DNA of 64,000 nt, from assembly GCF_947500405.1 (NCBI RefSeq), contig NZ_CANMRY010000005.1:210169-274168 (forward strand), written 5' to 3'. How positions within the stretch are numbered: position 1 is the first letter of the stretch; each line of letters opens with the position of its first letter. The translations under genes and the position numbers were made by a program. Positions 8,028 through 17,084 of the stretch are shown here, piece by piece. Source of the stretch: an uncultured Maribacter sp. (lineage in GTDB: Bacteria; Bacteroidota; Bacteroidia; Flavobacteriales; Flavobacteriaceae). The notes below the pieces were generated by a model, which was given only the letters and a program-made list of their open reading frames with translations, did not search any database and had not been told where the DNA came from.

Positions 8028-8978
8028 CTAATTTTGTAAATACTCTAAAACATTACTATTAATACGTTCTTGTATGTCAGATATATCTGCTTTCACAAAG
8101 GTTTCTCCTGTAATATTTTCATAAAGCTCAATATATCTATCAGAAACAGAGGTAATATATTCATCGGTCATTTCTGGTACAGTTTGCCCTTCTAACCCTT
8201 GAAAATTATTACTTATTAACCATTGTCTTACAAATTCCTTAGAAAGTTGTTTTTGAGCTTCTCCATTTTTTTGTCTTTCTTCATAACCATCTACATAAAA
8301 ATATCTAGAAGAATCTGGTGTATGTATTTCATCTATCAATACAATTTTACCATCTGCCGTTTTACCAAATTCATATTTAGTATCTACCAGAATTAAACCT
8401 CTCTTAGCTGCTATTTCTGTTCCCCTTTGGAATAATGCATTAGTATATTTTTCTAATATTATATAATCTTCTTCCGAAACAATTCCTTTTTTAAGAATGT
8501 CTTCTCTAGAAATATCTTCATCATGGTCTCCCATTTCTGCTTTAGTAGCAGGAGTAATAATTGGTGAAGGAAATTTATCATTCTCTTTCATTCCTTCTGG
8601 CATAGAAACTCCACAAAGCATTCTTTTACCTGCTTTATATTCTCTTGCTGCATGGCCAGACATGTATCCACGAATTACCATTTCTACTTTAAAAGGCTCA
8701 CAAGCATGCCCTACAGCTACATTGGGGTCTGGAGTAGCCGTTAACCAATTTGGTACTATATCGGCAGTATCTGCCATCATTTTAGTGGCAATTTGATTTA
8801 GAATTTGGCCTTTATAAGGAATTCCTTTTGGCATTACTACATCAAAAGCAGAAAGACGGTCTGTAGCTACCATTACTAAAACATCATCCTTTAATTTATA
8901 AACCTCTCTAACTTTTCCTTTATAAACGCTTTGTTGCTCTGGAAAATTAAAATTGGTATCTATAATTGTATTACTCAT
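8028..8978 (-). CDS. purC: SAICAR synthase (phosphoribosylaminoimidazole-succinocarboxamide synthase)
   Basis: PurC ligates aspartate to CAIR in de novo purine synthesis. The diagnostic segments are [12 protein letters not shown] (ATP-binding, residues 18-29), [19 protein letters not shown], and VDTKYEFG followed by [14 protein letters not shown] near residues 198-228. At 316 residues it is the long, yeast Ade1-like form rather than the ~240-residue E. coli form. It starts at ATG 8978, 8 bp after the phoH stop, and probably shares its transcript. Only about 250 bp, without a gene, separate it from the tRNA gene. Confidence 0.96.
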   Translation of the reverse strand: MSNTIIDTNFNFPEQQSVYKGKVREVYKLKDDVLVMVATDRLSAFDVVMPKGIPYKGQILNQIATKMMADTADIVPNWLTATPDPNVAVGHACEPFKVEMVIRGYMSGHAAREYKAGKRMLCGVSMPEGMKENDKFPSPIITPATKAEMGDHDEDISREDILKKGIVSEEDYIILEKYTNALFQRGTEIAAKRGLILVDTKYEFGKTADGKIVLIDEIHTPDSSRYFYVDGYEERQKNGEAQKQLSKEFVRQWLISNNFQGLEGQTVPEMTDEYITSVSDRYIELYENITGETFVKADISDIQERINSNVLEYLQN

Positions 8979-8986
8979 ATTCTTTA

Positions 8987-9940
8987 TTAATTCTGATGTT
9001 CTATACTCTTGTATGCTGAAATTACTTTTTTAACTAACTTATGACGAATTACGTCTTTTTCATCTAAATATATAACCCCTATCCCTTCTACATTTTGAAG
9101 TATTAGAATGGCTTCTTTTAAACCAGATATGGTTCTTCTTGGCAAATCTATTTGCCCCGGATCACCTGTTAATAAAAATTTTGCGTTTTTACCCATACGC
9201 GTTAAAAACATTTTCATTTGGGCATGCGTAGTATTTTGGGCTTCATCTAAAATAACAAAAGCGTTATCTAAAGTTCTACCTCTCATAAAAGCCATAGGAG
9301 CTATTTGTATAGTCCCGTTTTCTATATAGTGGGTTAATTTTTCAGCAGGAATCATATCCCGTAAAGCATCGTATAAAGGTTGCATATACGGATCTAGTTT
9401 TTCCTGTAAATCTCCTGGTAAAAATCCTAAGTTTTCTCCTGCTTCAACAGCCGGTCTAGTTAAAATAATTCTCCTTACTTGCTTTTCTTTCAAAGCTTTC
9501 ACTGCAATAGCTACACTAGTATAGGTTTTTCCTGTACCTGCTGGGCCAATTGCAAAAACCATATCACTTTTCTTAGCTGCATCTACTAATTTACGCTGAT
9601 TGGCTGTTCTTGCTTTAATTAATCTTCCACTAACGCCATGCACTAAAACTTCTCCACTATCCTCCGAAGTTGTATATTCTGCTTCGTCTTCACTAGTTAA
9701 AACCCTTTCAATAGCATTTTCATCTAAAGTATTATACTTAGCAAAGTGTGCCGTAAGCATATCAAAACGCTTTTCAAACTCTTCTAAAAGTTCTTCATCA
9801 CCATAAACCTTAATTTTACTTCCTCTTGCTACTACTTTTAGCTTTGGAAAATATTTTTTTATAAGGTTAATATTCTCGTTTCCTTGTCCAAAAAACTCTC
9901 TAGGACTAATCTCCGTTATCTCTAAAATAAGTTCGTTCAA
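8987..9940 (-). CDS. PhoH family ATPase
   Basis: This is a 317-residue PhoH-like P-loop ATPase; homologues are predicted RNA-associated NTPases. Walker A GPAGTGKT is at residues 132-139, and the Walker B region VILDEAQN is followed by [17 protein letters not shown]3H-like N-terminal domain precedes the ATPase. The start is TTG at 9940; the N-terminus [20 protein letters not shown] is the conserved family beginning, so TTG is very likely correct. Upstream on the minus strand, TAAGTTTG (10014-10021) with TTG 23 bp further (10045-10047) gives a plausible promoter for phoH-purC. Confidence 0.93.
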   Translation of the reverse strand: MNELILEITEISPREFFGQGNENINLIKKYFPKLKVVARGSKIKVYGDEELLEEFEKRFDMLTAHFAKYNTLDENAIERVLTSEDEAEYTTSEDSGEVLVHGVSGRLIKARTANQRKLVDAAKKSDMVFAIGPAGTGKTYTSVAIAVKALKEKQVRRIILTRPAVEAGENLGFLPGDLQEKLDPYMQPLYDALRDMIPAEKLTHYIENGTIQIAPMAFMRGRTLDNAFVILDEAQNTTHAQMKMFLTRMGKNAKFLLTGDPGQIDLPRRTISGLKEAILILQNVEGIGVIYLDEKDVIRHKLVKKVISAYKSIEHQN

Positions 9941-10013
9941 AAAATTTTACAGTTTTTAAGTTATGGTATAAAAATATTAAAATGCTCCGTTAATTTTGTT
10001 TAATTTTGTTTAA

Positions 10014-10047
10014 CAAACTTAAGTAATTTTTCAGTTTACATAACCAA
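10014..10047 (-). promoter_or_regulatory. Predicted phoH-purC promoter
   Basis: On the minus strand TTG (10045-10047) is separated by 23 bp from TAAGTTTG (10014-10021), at the long end of the allowed spacing. On the plus strand the same region has a tandem 10-bp repeat (9991-10000 and 10001-10010), each copy containing TAATTTTG. These may serve the divergent gene at 10068. Confidence 0.45.
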
Positions 10048-10067
10048 AAACATATCAACATTGCTGT

Positions 10068-10898
10068 ATGGCAATAATTACACTAACTACAGATTTTGGA
10101 CTTAAAGATTTTTATGTTGGAGCCCTAAAGGGTTCTATATATAAAGAATTGGATACTATTAAGATTGTAGACATCTCTCATCATATAGAACCTTTTAATA
10201 TACAACAGTGTTCGTATGTTTTAGAAAACTCCTATAAAAGCTTTCCTAAAGGGACTATACATATAGTTGGTATAGATTCGGAATCTACCATAGAGAACCA
10301 ACATATTGTTGCTTTAATAGATGAACATTATTTTATAACCGCAAATACTGGTGTTATTGGTTTATTAACTGCTGATAAAAAACCAACAAAAATATTTAAA
10401 ATTGCCATTCCAAACTCAAACAAAGGCCCTTTTCCTGTAAAAGATGTTTTTGTGAAAGTTGCTTGCCATATTGCAAGAGGTGGTACACTAGAGGTCATAG
10501 GAAAACCATTTAATGCTCTTAAAGAAATAAAAGAATTTTCTGCTATGGTTTCTGATAGTGGAAATAAAATTACTGGTAATGTTATTTATATAGATAATTA
10601 CGGTAATGTAGTAACGAATATTCCAAAACATCTTTTTGATTCTTATAGAAACGGAAGAGATTTTGAATTACATGCTAGAAACAATATTATTAAAAAAATT
10701 CATAATAGATATAGTGATATTATTGATTTTAGCATAGACAAAGCTAGCCGTAAAGGTCCAGGAGATTTATTGGCTTTATTTAATTCCTCGGAGTATATAG
10801 AACTTGCTATATATAAAAGTAACTTAGATACTGTTGGTGGGGCTTCTACCCTATTAGGGTTAGATTATAGAGATACTATATCTATAAATTTTATTTAA
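10068..10898 (+). CDS. SAM hydroxide adenosyltransferase family protein (DUF62)
   Basis: This is a 276-residue member of the family that includes fluorinase, chlorinase and the widespread S-adenosylmethionine hydrolases. Those hydrolases use water to convert SAM to adenosine and methionine. The N-terminal ITLTTDFGLKDFYVGALKG and the segments IVDISHHIEPFNIQQ and HIVGIDSE match the conserved SAM-binding Asp-containing motifs. The C-terminal domain includes NVIYIDNYGNVVTNI. The physiological role of the hydroxide enzymes is not settled. An ABM-domain gene starts 2 bp after its stop, so the two are co-translated. Confidence 0.9.
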   Translation: MAIITLTTDFGLKDFYVGALKGSIYKELDTIKIVDISHHIEPFNIQQCSYVLENSYKSFPKGTIHIVGIDSESTIENQHIVALIDEHYFITANTGVIGLLTADKKPTKIFKIAIPNSNKGPFPVKDVFVKVACHIARGGTLEVIGKPFNALKEIKEFSAMVSDSGNKITGNVIYIDNYGNVVTNIPKHLFDSYRNGRDFELHARNNIIKKIHNRYSDIIDFSIDKASRKGPGDLLALFNSSEYIELAIYKSNLDTVGGASTLLGLDYRDTISINFI

Positions 10899-10899
10899 C

Positions 10900-11196
10900 A
10901 TGATAGTACGCATTGTAAAATTGACTTTTAAAGAAGAAAACATTGCTACTTTTGAAGCTATTTTTAAAGAAACAAAACATAAAATTAGAAGTAGTAGTGG
11001 GTGTTCTTTTTTAGAGTTATACCAAGACAAAAACAACCCTTCAATATTTTTTACTTATAGTTACTGGGAAGACGAGTCTTTTTTAAACGCCTATAGAGAA
11101 TCCGATTTTTTTAAAACAGTTTGGCAAAAAACAAAAATTCTTTTTGCAGAAAGGCCACAAGCATGGAGCGTTCAAAAAAGAGCTATTCTAGAATAA
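10900..11196 (+). CDS. Antibiotic biosynthesis monooxygenase (ABM)-domain protein
   Basis: This is a 98-residue dimeric ferredoxin-like fold protein of the ABM/YgiN type. It begins MIVRIVKLTFKEENIATFEAIF and has the typical GCSFLELYQDKNNPSIFFTYSYWEDE core, ending with the helix that carries a conserved Trp. Family members include quinol monooxygenases and heme-degrading proteins. The heme-binding residues cannot be assigned, so function remains open. Its start is adjacent to the stop of the DUF62 gene. Confidence 0.8.
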   Translation: MIVRIVKLTFKEENIATFEAIFKETKHKIRSSSGCSFLELYQDKNNPSIFFTYSYWEDESFLNAYRESDFFKTVWQKTKILFAERPQAWSVQKRAILE

Positions 11197-11503
11197 CTAC
11201 AAAAGCGCTTTTAACTTTGTACTCCTTCTAACAAAAGCAAGAAGCTCTTACTTAAAGTTTTATTATTTAAAAGCCTCCAAAAATTTGTTAATAAATAATA
11301 AACACAAAAGCAACATTAAACACTCATTTACAACACATTAACCACACAAAACAGTATTTACCGCTACTAAATTCTGTTAATAAGTTTGTTTCCATAAAAA
11401 GAGCATTTAAAATATCTTTGTTAAGCAAGATAAAAAATAGCTTTACTCCTATTTTATATTTATTACTGTTTACAAAAAGATATTTTCAACAAAAAACTAA
11501 CGA
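11197..11503. other. Gene-free region upstream of dnaN with DnaA-box-like motifs
   Basis: This 307-bp stretch is very AT-rich with no ORF. It contains TGTTAATAA twice (11286-11294, 11375-11383), TTAACCACA (11338-11346) and TTTTCAACA (11483-11491), all within two mismatches of the DnaA box on one strand or the other. TATCTTTG (11413-11420) is a candidate -7 element for dnaN, with TTG 24 bp upstream. This could be only a promoter region; an origin role is speculative. Confidence 0.4.
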
Positions 11504-12622
11504 ATGAAATTTATAGTATCTAGTACGTACTTATTAAAACAATTACAAACTTTAGGTGGTGTAATTAACAATAGTAACACCCTACCTATTTTAGATAATT
11601 TTCTTTTTGACCTTAAGCAGAATACGTTAACTGTATCTGCTTCCGATTTAGAAACTACCATGAGTTCTATTTTAGAAGTAGATTCTGATGCAGAAGGAAC
11701 CATTGCAGTTCCTGCAAAATTATTATTAGAAACTTTAAAAACTTTTCCGGAGCAACCATTAACCTTTGTTGTGGAAAACAATAATACCGTAGAAATAAGC
11801 TCTAACCATGGTAAATATGCTCTTGCGTATGCAGATGGTGCAGAATTTCCTAAAGCTGTAGAATTAGCGGACCCTAGTTCTACTACAATTTTAGGAGATG
11901 TTTTGGCAACCGCTTTAAACAAAACTATTTTTGCTGCTGGTAATGATGATTTAAGACCCGTAATGAGTGGCGTTTTCTTTCAGTTTTCTCCAGAAAATTT
12001 AACTTTTGTAGCTACAGATGCACATAAATTAGTAAAATACCAACGTACCGATATTACAGCGTCTCAAGTAGCAGAGTTTATAATGCCTAAAAAGCCTTTA
12101 AATTTATTAAAAGGAATTTTAGCTGGTAGTGAGGCTGATGTTACTATAGAGTATAATGATAGTAATGCAAAATTTAGTTTTGAAAACACAGAACTAATTT
12201 GTAGACTAATTGACGGTAAATATCCTAACTACGAAGCGGTAATACCAAAAGAAAATCCAAACAAACTTACTATTTCAAGAACACAATTATTAAGTTCTGT
12301 ACGTAGGGTTTCTATTTTCTCTAATAAAACTACACACCAGATAAGACTTAAAATAGCTGGTGCAGAATTAAACATTTCTGCAGAAGATATAGATTACAGT
12401 AATAAAGCAGAAGAACGTTTAACATGTTCTTATCAAGGAGATGATATGCAAATTGGTTTTAACTCTCGTTTTTTAACCGAAATGCTTAATAACCTTACCT
12501 CTGATGATATTGCTTTAGAAATGAGTTTACCAAACAGAGCTGGGATTCTTACTCCCGCAGACGGTTTAGATGAAGGAGAAACCGTTACTATGCTTGTTAT
12601 GCCAGTAATGCTAAATAGCTAA
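11504..12622 (+). CDS. dnaN: DNA polymerase III sliding clamp, beta subunit
   Basis: This is a 372-residue beta clamp that tethers the replicative polymerase to DNA. Three repeated clamp domains can be followed. The N-terminus MKFIVSSTYLLKQLQTLGGVINNSNTLPILDNFLF is typical, the central domain contains FVATDAHKLVKY, and the C-terminal segment TMLVMPVMLNS is the conserved hydrophobic end that forms part of the peptide-binding pocket. Full length. It is a single-gene unit with its own terminator at 12641-12675. dnaA is not in the window. Confidence 0.96.
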   Translation: MKFIVSSTYLLKQLQTLGGVINNSNTLPILDNFLFDLKQNTLTVSASDLETTMSSILEVDSDAEGTIAVPAKLLLETLKTFPEQPLTFVVENNNTVEISSNHGKYALAYADGAEFPKAVELADPSSTTILGDVLATALNKTIFAAGNDDLRPVMSGVFFQFSPENLTFVATDAHKLVKYQRTDITASQVAEFIMPKKPLNLLKGILAGSEADVTIEYNDSNAKFSFENTELICRLIDGKYPNYEAVIPKENPNKLTISRTQLLSSVRRVSIFSNKTTHQIRLKIAGAELNISAEDIDYSNKAEERLTCSYQGDDMQIGFNSRFLTEMLNNLTSDDIALEMSLPNRAGILTPADGLDEGETVTMLVMPVMLNS

Positions 12623-12640
12623 GAAAACTTTTATATACTA

Positions 12641-12675
12641 AAAAAGTCCACCTAAAAAAAAGGTGGGCTTTTTGT
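12641..12675 (+). terminator. Rho-independent terminator after dnaN
   Basis: The stem AAAAAGTCCACCT (12641-12653) with AGGTGGGCTTTTT (12661-12673) has one G-T pair, an all-A loop and a T-rich tail. Confidence 0.85.
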
Positions 12676-12695
12676 TTTTACACCGTTTATGAGAT

Positions 12696-13061
12696 TTAAG
12701 AAATAAACTTAAAAGTTCCAAAATAACTTGGCGCTTCTCCATTAGTAGCTTTTATAGCATTTACTGCTGGCATTATTAATCCTAAAACAGCTGCAAAACC
12801 AATAATTAAAAACCCTAAGCCTAAAAGTAGTATGCAAGGAATTCCTATACATATATATGCAATTAAACTTAATTGAAAGTTAATAACCGCCTTACCATGC
12901 TCCTCCATGGCGTGTACTTTGTCTTTAGTTGTTAGCCAAATAATTAAAGGAACTATAAGACCGCCAAAACCAGTTACATAATCTAAATATTGTGATAAGT
13001 GGGTTACTACTAATAATTGTTTATCGTCTCTTTTTGCTATATGTGTATTTACTATTTCCAT
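12696..13061 (-). CDS. DUF4870 small membrane protein
   Basis: This is a 121-residue integral membrane protein. About 25 polar residues precede two or three hydrophobic segments (roughly 28-45, 62-80, 84-102). The motifs HLSQYLDYVTGFGGLIVPLIIWLT and HGKAVINFQLSLIAY match DUF4870. Its function is unknown. It ends just beyond the dnaN terminator and is convergent with dnaN. Confidence 0.85.
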   Translation of the reverse strand: MEIVNTHIAKRDDKQLLVVTHLSQYLDYVTGFGGLIVPLIIWLTTKDKVHAMEEHGKAVINFQLSLIAYICIGIPCILLLGLGFLIIGFAAVLGLIMPAVNAIKATNGEAPSYFGTFKFIS

Positions 13062-13131
13062 ATTTTTTTGATTTATTTTAATTGATGCTTAACTACTAAT
13101 AAGACGAGGAACTGCGATTTTTGTTACAAAA

Positions 13132-13162
13132 AAATACCTCAGGGAAAATCCCTGAGGTATTT
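13132..13162 (-). terminator. Terminator for the Lys/Glu-rich protein gene
   Basis: A 14-bp perfect stem (13132-13145 with 13149-13162) and a 3-nt loop are followed on the minus strand by a long T-run. It lies 45 bp after the stop codon of the minus-strand gene ending at 13207. Confidence 0.85.
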
Positions 13163-13206
13163 ATAAGAAAATAATCTTTAAAATTTAACTATCTGGAAAA
13201 AACAGC

Positions 13207-13809
13207 TTACTGTTTTTTAAGCAGCTTTGCTAATTTAGATTTGTCTTTAGCAATAGCGTTAGTTTCCTTTTCTATTTTCCCGTTAATTTTTTCAATAGCA
13301 ACAGGAGACAAACTACCTTTAGCTTTTCCTTTTGCTAATTTAGATTGCAGCTTACTTATTTGTTTTTCACTTTTAGCAATACCCTTCTTTTTACTAGAAA
13401 TAGCTTTTGCCAATTTTTCCGCTTTTTTTGCTTCTTTTTCGGCTTTTTTTATTTCTTTTTCTGCTTTCTTAGCTTTTTTCTCTGCTTTCTCTATTTTCTT
13501 TTCCGCTTCTTTTTGCTCCTTCTCTTCTGCTTCTTTAATGGCATCTTCATCCATTTCAACCGCTTCTTCTTCTTTTTCTACCTCTTTTATTTCAATTTCG
13601 GCTTCCACCCTTTCCTCAATTTCTGTTTCTAAAGGAGTAGCTTCTTCTAGAGTCATTTCTGTAGCTGTAGTAACATCTACTTCTGTTGGTATTCCATCTT
13701 CTCCCACTACTTCTGCAGGTACAACCTCTTGTACTATAGTTTCTTGCGCATTGGCAATACTAACTGCAAAAGAGCTCACTATTAAGGCACATTTTAATAC
13801 ATTTTTCAT
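13207..13809 (-). CDS. Secreted Lys/Glu/Ala-rich coiled-coil protein, unknown function
   Basis: I do not recognise a family beyond low complexity. The 200-residue product starts with a signal peptide (MKNVLKCALIVSSFAVSIANA). An acidic linker (to about residue 85) is followed by roughly 60 residues of alternating Glu, Lys and Ala in heptad-like order, then a basic C-terminus (KSKLAKLLKKQ). It is expected to be periplasmic, highly helical and strongly charge-segregated. The repetitive codons create long antisense reading frames, which are not genes. It has its own terminator. A structural or nucleic-acid/envelope-binding role is possible but unproven. Confidence 0.7.
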   Translation of the reverse strand: MKNVLKCALIVSSFAVSIANAQETIVQEVVPAEVVGEDGIPTEVDVTTATEMTLEEATPLETEIEERVEAEIEIKEVEKEEEAVEMDEDAIKEAEEKEQKEAEKKIEKAEKKAKKAEKEIKKAEKEAKKAEKLAKAISSKKKGIAKSEKQISKLQSKLAKGKAKGSLSPVAIEKINGKIEKETNAIAKDKSKLAKLLKKQ

Positions 13810-13949
13810 TTTCTTTTTTTTAATGTTAATGGTAAATTAATTGATACGAATTTAAATTATTTTTTAATATAAAAACCAAACAAATAAGTAACCTTCACAA
13901 AAAATAGAGACACCTATTTCTATTTTCATTTTACTTATTTTTGCTAAAG

Positions 13950-15353
13950 ATGCAAACAACAATAAACGATACTATAATTGCTTTAGCTACACCTTCTGGT
14001 GCAGGTGCTATTGCTGTAATACGCCTTTCTGGGCCAAATGCTATTGTAATAGCATCTAACCATTTTATATCTTCATTTAATAAGAAACTAAAAAAGCAAA
14101 AAAGTCACACTATTCTTTTAGGAAATATTGTAGATGGAGATAGAACTTTAGATCAAGTACTAGTTTCTGTATTTAAAAACCCTAATTCGTATACCGGAGA
14201 AAATGTAGTAGAAATATCTTGTCACGGTTCTCCATATATTCAACAACAAATAATTCAGCTATTTTTAAGAAATGGTTGCCGAATGGCAAATGCGGGAGAG
14301 TTTACCCTAAGAGCTTTTTTAAATGGCAAGATGGATTTAAGTCAGGCTGAAGCCGTTGCCGATTTAATTTCTTCCGAAAACGAAGCATCGCACCAAATAG
14401 CCATGCAACAAATGCGCGGTGGTTTTAGTAATGAAATTAAAAGTTTAAGAGATCAATTATTAAACTTTGCCTCTTTAATAGAGTTAGAGTTAGATTTTGC
14501 TGAGGAAGATGTAGAATTTGCAGACCGTTCTGCTTTTGTTTCCCTTGTAAATAAAATTAATACGGTCTTAAAAGGACTTATAGATTCTTTTGCTGTTGGG
14601 AACGTTATAAAAAATGGTATTCCTGTGGCCATTGTTGGGGAACCCAATGTAGGTAAATCTACCTTATTAAATGCCCTATTAAATGAAGAAAGGGCTATTG
14701 TAAGCGATATTGCAGGTACTACTAGAGATACTATAGAAGATGAAATTTCTATTGGCGGTATTGGTTTTCGTTTTATAGATACCGCAGGTATTAGAGATAC
14801 TAAAGATGTTGTTGAAAATATTGGTATTAAAAAAACTTTTGAAAAAATAGAACAAGCGCAGGTAGTTCTATTTTTAGTAGATGCAAAAGAAGTGCAGAGT
14901 ACAGACTTAGGAATTCAGAGTTTAGTAATAGAAATTGAAAAAATAAAAAACAAATACCCTCTAAAGCCTTTACTTGTAATAGCCAATAAAAGAGATATAC
15001 TTTCTACAAAAGAAATAGAACATTTTTCCTCTATTGTATCTAACCTCTTACCTATTTCTGCAAAAACTGGCGAAGGTGTTGAGGCTTTAAAAAACAAATT
15101 ACTCGAGTTTGTAAATACAGGAGCCTTACGTAATAACGAAACCATTGTTACCAATACCAGACATTACGATTCTTTACTTAAAGCACTAGAAGCCATACAA
15201 AAAGTACAATTTGGTATAGACGAAGAACTCCCTAGCGACCTTATGGCTATAGATGTTAAAGATGCCTTATACCATCTTGGAGAGATCACAGGGCAAGTCA
15301 CCAACGATGAGCTTTTAGGTAATATTTTTGCAAATTTTTGTATCGGCAAGTAG
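13950..15353 (+). CDS. mnmE: tRNA modification GTPase MnmE (TrmE)
   Basis: MnmE works with MnmG to modify the wobble uridine of certain tRNAs. The product is 467 residues from the ATG at 13950 (MQTTINDTIIALATPSGAGAIAVIRLSG); an in-frame TTG three codons upstream is not needed. A tetrahydrofolate-binding N-terminal domain is followed by the G domain with GEPNVGKST (G1), a TTRDT loop, DTAG (G3) and NKRD (G4). The C-terminus is CIGK with the catalytic Cys. TATTTTTG at 13936-13943 could be a -7 element, giving an almost leaderless mRNA. The 3' end of this gene is a known island insertion site in other bacteria (SGI1 family) and appears to be used here too. Confidence 0.96.
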   Translation: MQTTINDTIIALATPSGAGAIAVIRLSGPNAIVIASNHFISSFNKKLKKQKSHTILLGNIVDGDRTLDQVLVSVFKNPNSYTGENVVEISCHGSPYIQQQIIQLFLRNGCRMANAGEFTLRAFLNGKMDLSQAEAVADLISSENEASHQIAMQQMRGGFSNEIKSLRDQLLNFASLIELELDFAEEDVEFADRSAFVSLVNKINTVLKGLIDSFAVGNVIKNGIPVAIVGEPNVGKSTLLNALLNEERAIVSDIAGTTRDTIEDEISIGGIGFRFIDTAGIRDTKDVVENIGIKKTFEKIEQAQVVLFLVDAKEVQSTDLGIQSLVIEIEKIKNKYPLKPLLVIANKRDILSTKEIEHFSSIVSNLLPISAKTGEGVEALKNKLLEFVNTGALRNNETIVTNTRHYDSLLKALEAIQKVQFGIDEELPSDLMAIDVKDALYHLGEITGQVTNDELLGNIFANFCIGK

Positions 15354-15653
15354 TTGATTATCAATTAATTAAAAAAATAATTACCACAAAAAATACTATC
15401 GTATTAGAAATACTACCTTGGTACTATAACCGGCGAGATTACATTAGGGTAATTTTTTATATTCCACTTGCTATTTTATGTACCAGAAAGTAGAACTACA
15501 CCCTATAATCTCAACGACAAAAAATGATAGTATAAACATATGTATATTAAAGTTTTTTCTGTCAAAATGACAACTTATCATCTGAATATCAACAATTCTA
15601 TGACATTTATAAAGATTTGTTAAAATGGTTAGGTTTTTGCTGGTTATAATTCT
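15354..15653. other. Non-coding left flank of the mini-island
   Basis: This 300-bp AT-rich stretch is without a convincing gene. It begins with the hyphenated palindrome TTGATTATCAA directly after the mnmE stop. No exact TAnnTTTG promoter is seen before the nuclease gene, and nothing else is recognisable. Confidence 0.4.
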
Positions 15654-17084
15654 ATGAAAATTAGTGAAAGGTATAATTTAAGTAAAACTCAAGCTGAACT
15701 CGATTTTATTGATATAGATACATCTGAAGATATGCCATTATTCTTAGACCCGTTTTTTTTAGGGACTAGAACTGATAAATGGTCAATCAATGCATCTAGA
15801 ACAATTAGAAGTTTTTTTCAAAAAGTAATCGATTTAATAATCTCGAAAAAAGAGAACGAAGCTAAAGCCTTATTCGATTATCTTCACGAGCCTAATTCGA
15901 CCTGTTTAGGTATGTCTATAGGTAAACCTAGAGGGAGAGGTGTAGGCTTTACTGACACAGACAAAATATATAATAGCCTTTCAAAAAGCAAAGCCATCCA
16001 GACTGGACTTGTAAGAGATATAGAAGATAGTACTTTGTTTATAGACAATTTCGGAAAAGATAAACTTTCAGATATGGCTACAAATATTATAACTGGTCAT
16101 TTAGTAGAATACACAAAGAACCAATGCAATCTGCATGATATTCCATTAACTGAAAATATCCCATCTGGATATTTTTGGGATTCTATAAGTGAAAGCTGGA
16201 TTACTGAATATTCTGAAATGTTGGTAGTTGAAGGAGAAGTTAAGCTTTTAGTTCCCAAAGGAATTGTTTCTTTTGCAAAATCGTATACCCCCGATAGATA
16301 TTGCCAGCATTATGTTCTAAATTTTTTGCAAAATGAGCATCTTAGATTAAATACAGCATTGGTTGAAAAAAGAACGAATGGGGAGCGATATGTAACTAAA
16401 AAAAGCCTCAAAGAGCAATTACCAAAGGAAATGAAAGAGTTCTTGAGAGATTTTACAATAAAGCATCCAGAACTTTTAGAGCGATTTAAAAATGAAACAA
16501 AAATAGAATCTCTTAACAATCTAGAATTTTCAGAATTTAACGTAAATAAATTAATAGATTCATTAACTAATCGTTTATTAGAAATAAATTCTGGTAGGGA
16601 TACTGCTGACGATTTTCATAATATAATTATTGGAATACTTGAAGTAATATTTTATCCACATTTGTTAAACCCGACTAAAGAATATGCAATTCATCAAGGT
16701 AGGAAGAGGGTTGATATAACATTTGACAATGGTGCGAAAGATGGTATTTTTAATAGATTATCAAATAATATGGGCATTCCAAGCTCATACATCTATGTGG
16801 AATGTAAAAACTATTCAACAGATGTTGCTAATCCTGAGCTTGACCAATTATCAGGACGATTTTCTGTAAATAATGGGCAAGTCGGGTTCTTAGTATGTCG
16901 TTCAATTAATAATATGGAATTATTCATTGAAAGGTGCAGAGATACTTATAAAGATGGTCGTGGGTTGGTCATTCCAATTGTAGATGATGATATTAATGAA
17001 TTATTAAAAAATTATAACGATTGGGATTACAGCTACACAGAAAAGTTTTTATCGGATAGGATAAGGAAAATAGTAATTAGTTAA
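15654..17084 (+). CDS. Predicted PD-(D/E)XK nuclease-like protein, possible defence gene
   Basis: The 476-residue product has no family I can name. Residues 1-300 are a mixed alpha/beta region starting MKISERYNLSKTQAELDFIDIDT, with no known motif visible. Residues about 315-450 look like a restriction-endonuclease fold: a helix (FHNIIIGILEVIFYP), then RKRVDITFDN supplying the Asp, a VECKNY strand supplying the E-x-K pair, and then ELDQLSGRF, resembling Mrr-type nucleases. No methylase, helicase or partner gene is adjacent. A stand-alone type IV-like or anti-phage nuclease is the best guess. The setting at the mnmE end supports horizontal acquisition. Confidence 0.6.
   Translation: MKISERYNLSKTQAELDFIDIDTSEDMPLFLDPFFLGTRTDKWSINASRTIRSFFQKVIDLIISKKENEAKALFDYLHEPNSTCLGMSIGKPRGRGVGFTDTDKIYNSLSKSKAIQTGLVRDIEDSTLFIDNFGKDKLSDMATNIITGHLVEYTKNQCNLHDIPLTENIPSGYFWDSISESWITEYSEMLVVEGEVKLLVPKGIVSFAKSYTPDRYCQHYVLNFLQNEHLRLNTALVEKRTNGERYVTKKSLKEQLPKEMKEFLRDFTIKHPELLERFKNETKIESLNNLEFSEFNVNKLIDSLTNRLLEINSGRDTADDFHNIIIGILEVIFYPHLLNPTKEYAIHQGRKRVDITFDNGAKDGIFNRLSNNMGIPSSYIYVECKNYSTDVANPELDQLSGRFSVNNGQVGFLVCRSINNMELFIERCRDTYKDGRGLVIPIVDDDINELLKNYNDWDYSYTEKFLSDRIRKIVIS

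Noticed and set aside
11197..11503. Chromosomal replication origin
   Set aside because: DnaA-box-like words are within two mismatches but none is perfect, dnaA is absent, and an AT-rich composition makes such words common. Kept only as a low-interest observation.
13241..13840. Long plus-strand reading frames opposite the Lys/Glu-rich gene
   Set aside because: They are Ser/Phe-rich mirror images of GAA/AAA/GCT codon repeats on the coding strand. The minus-strand frame has a signal peptide and a terminator.
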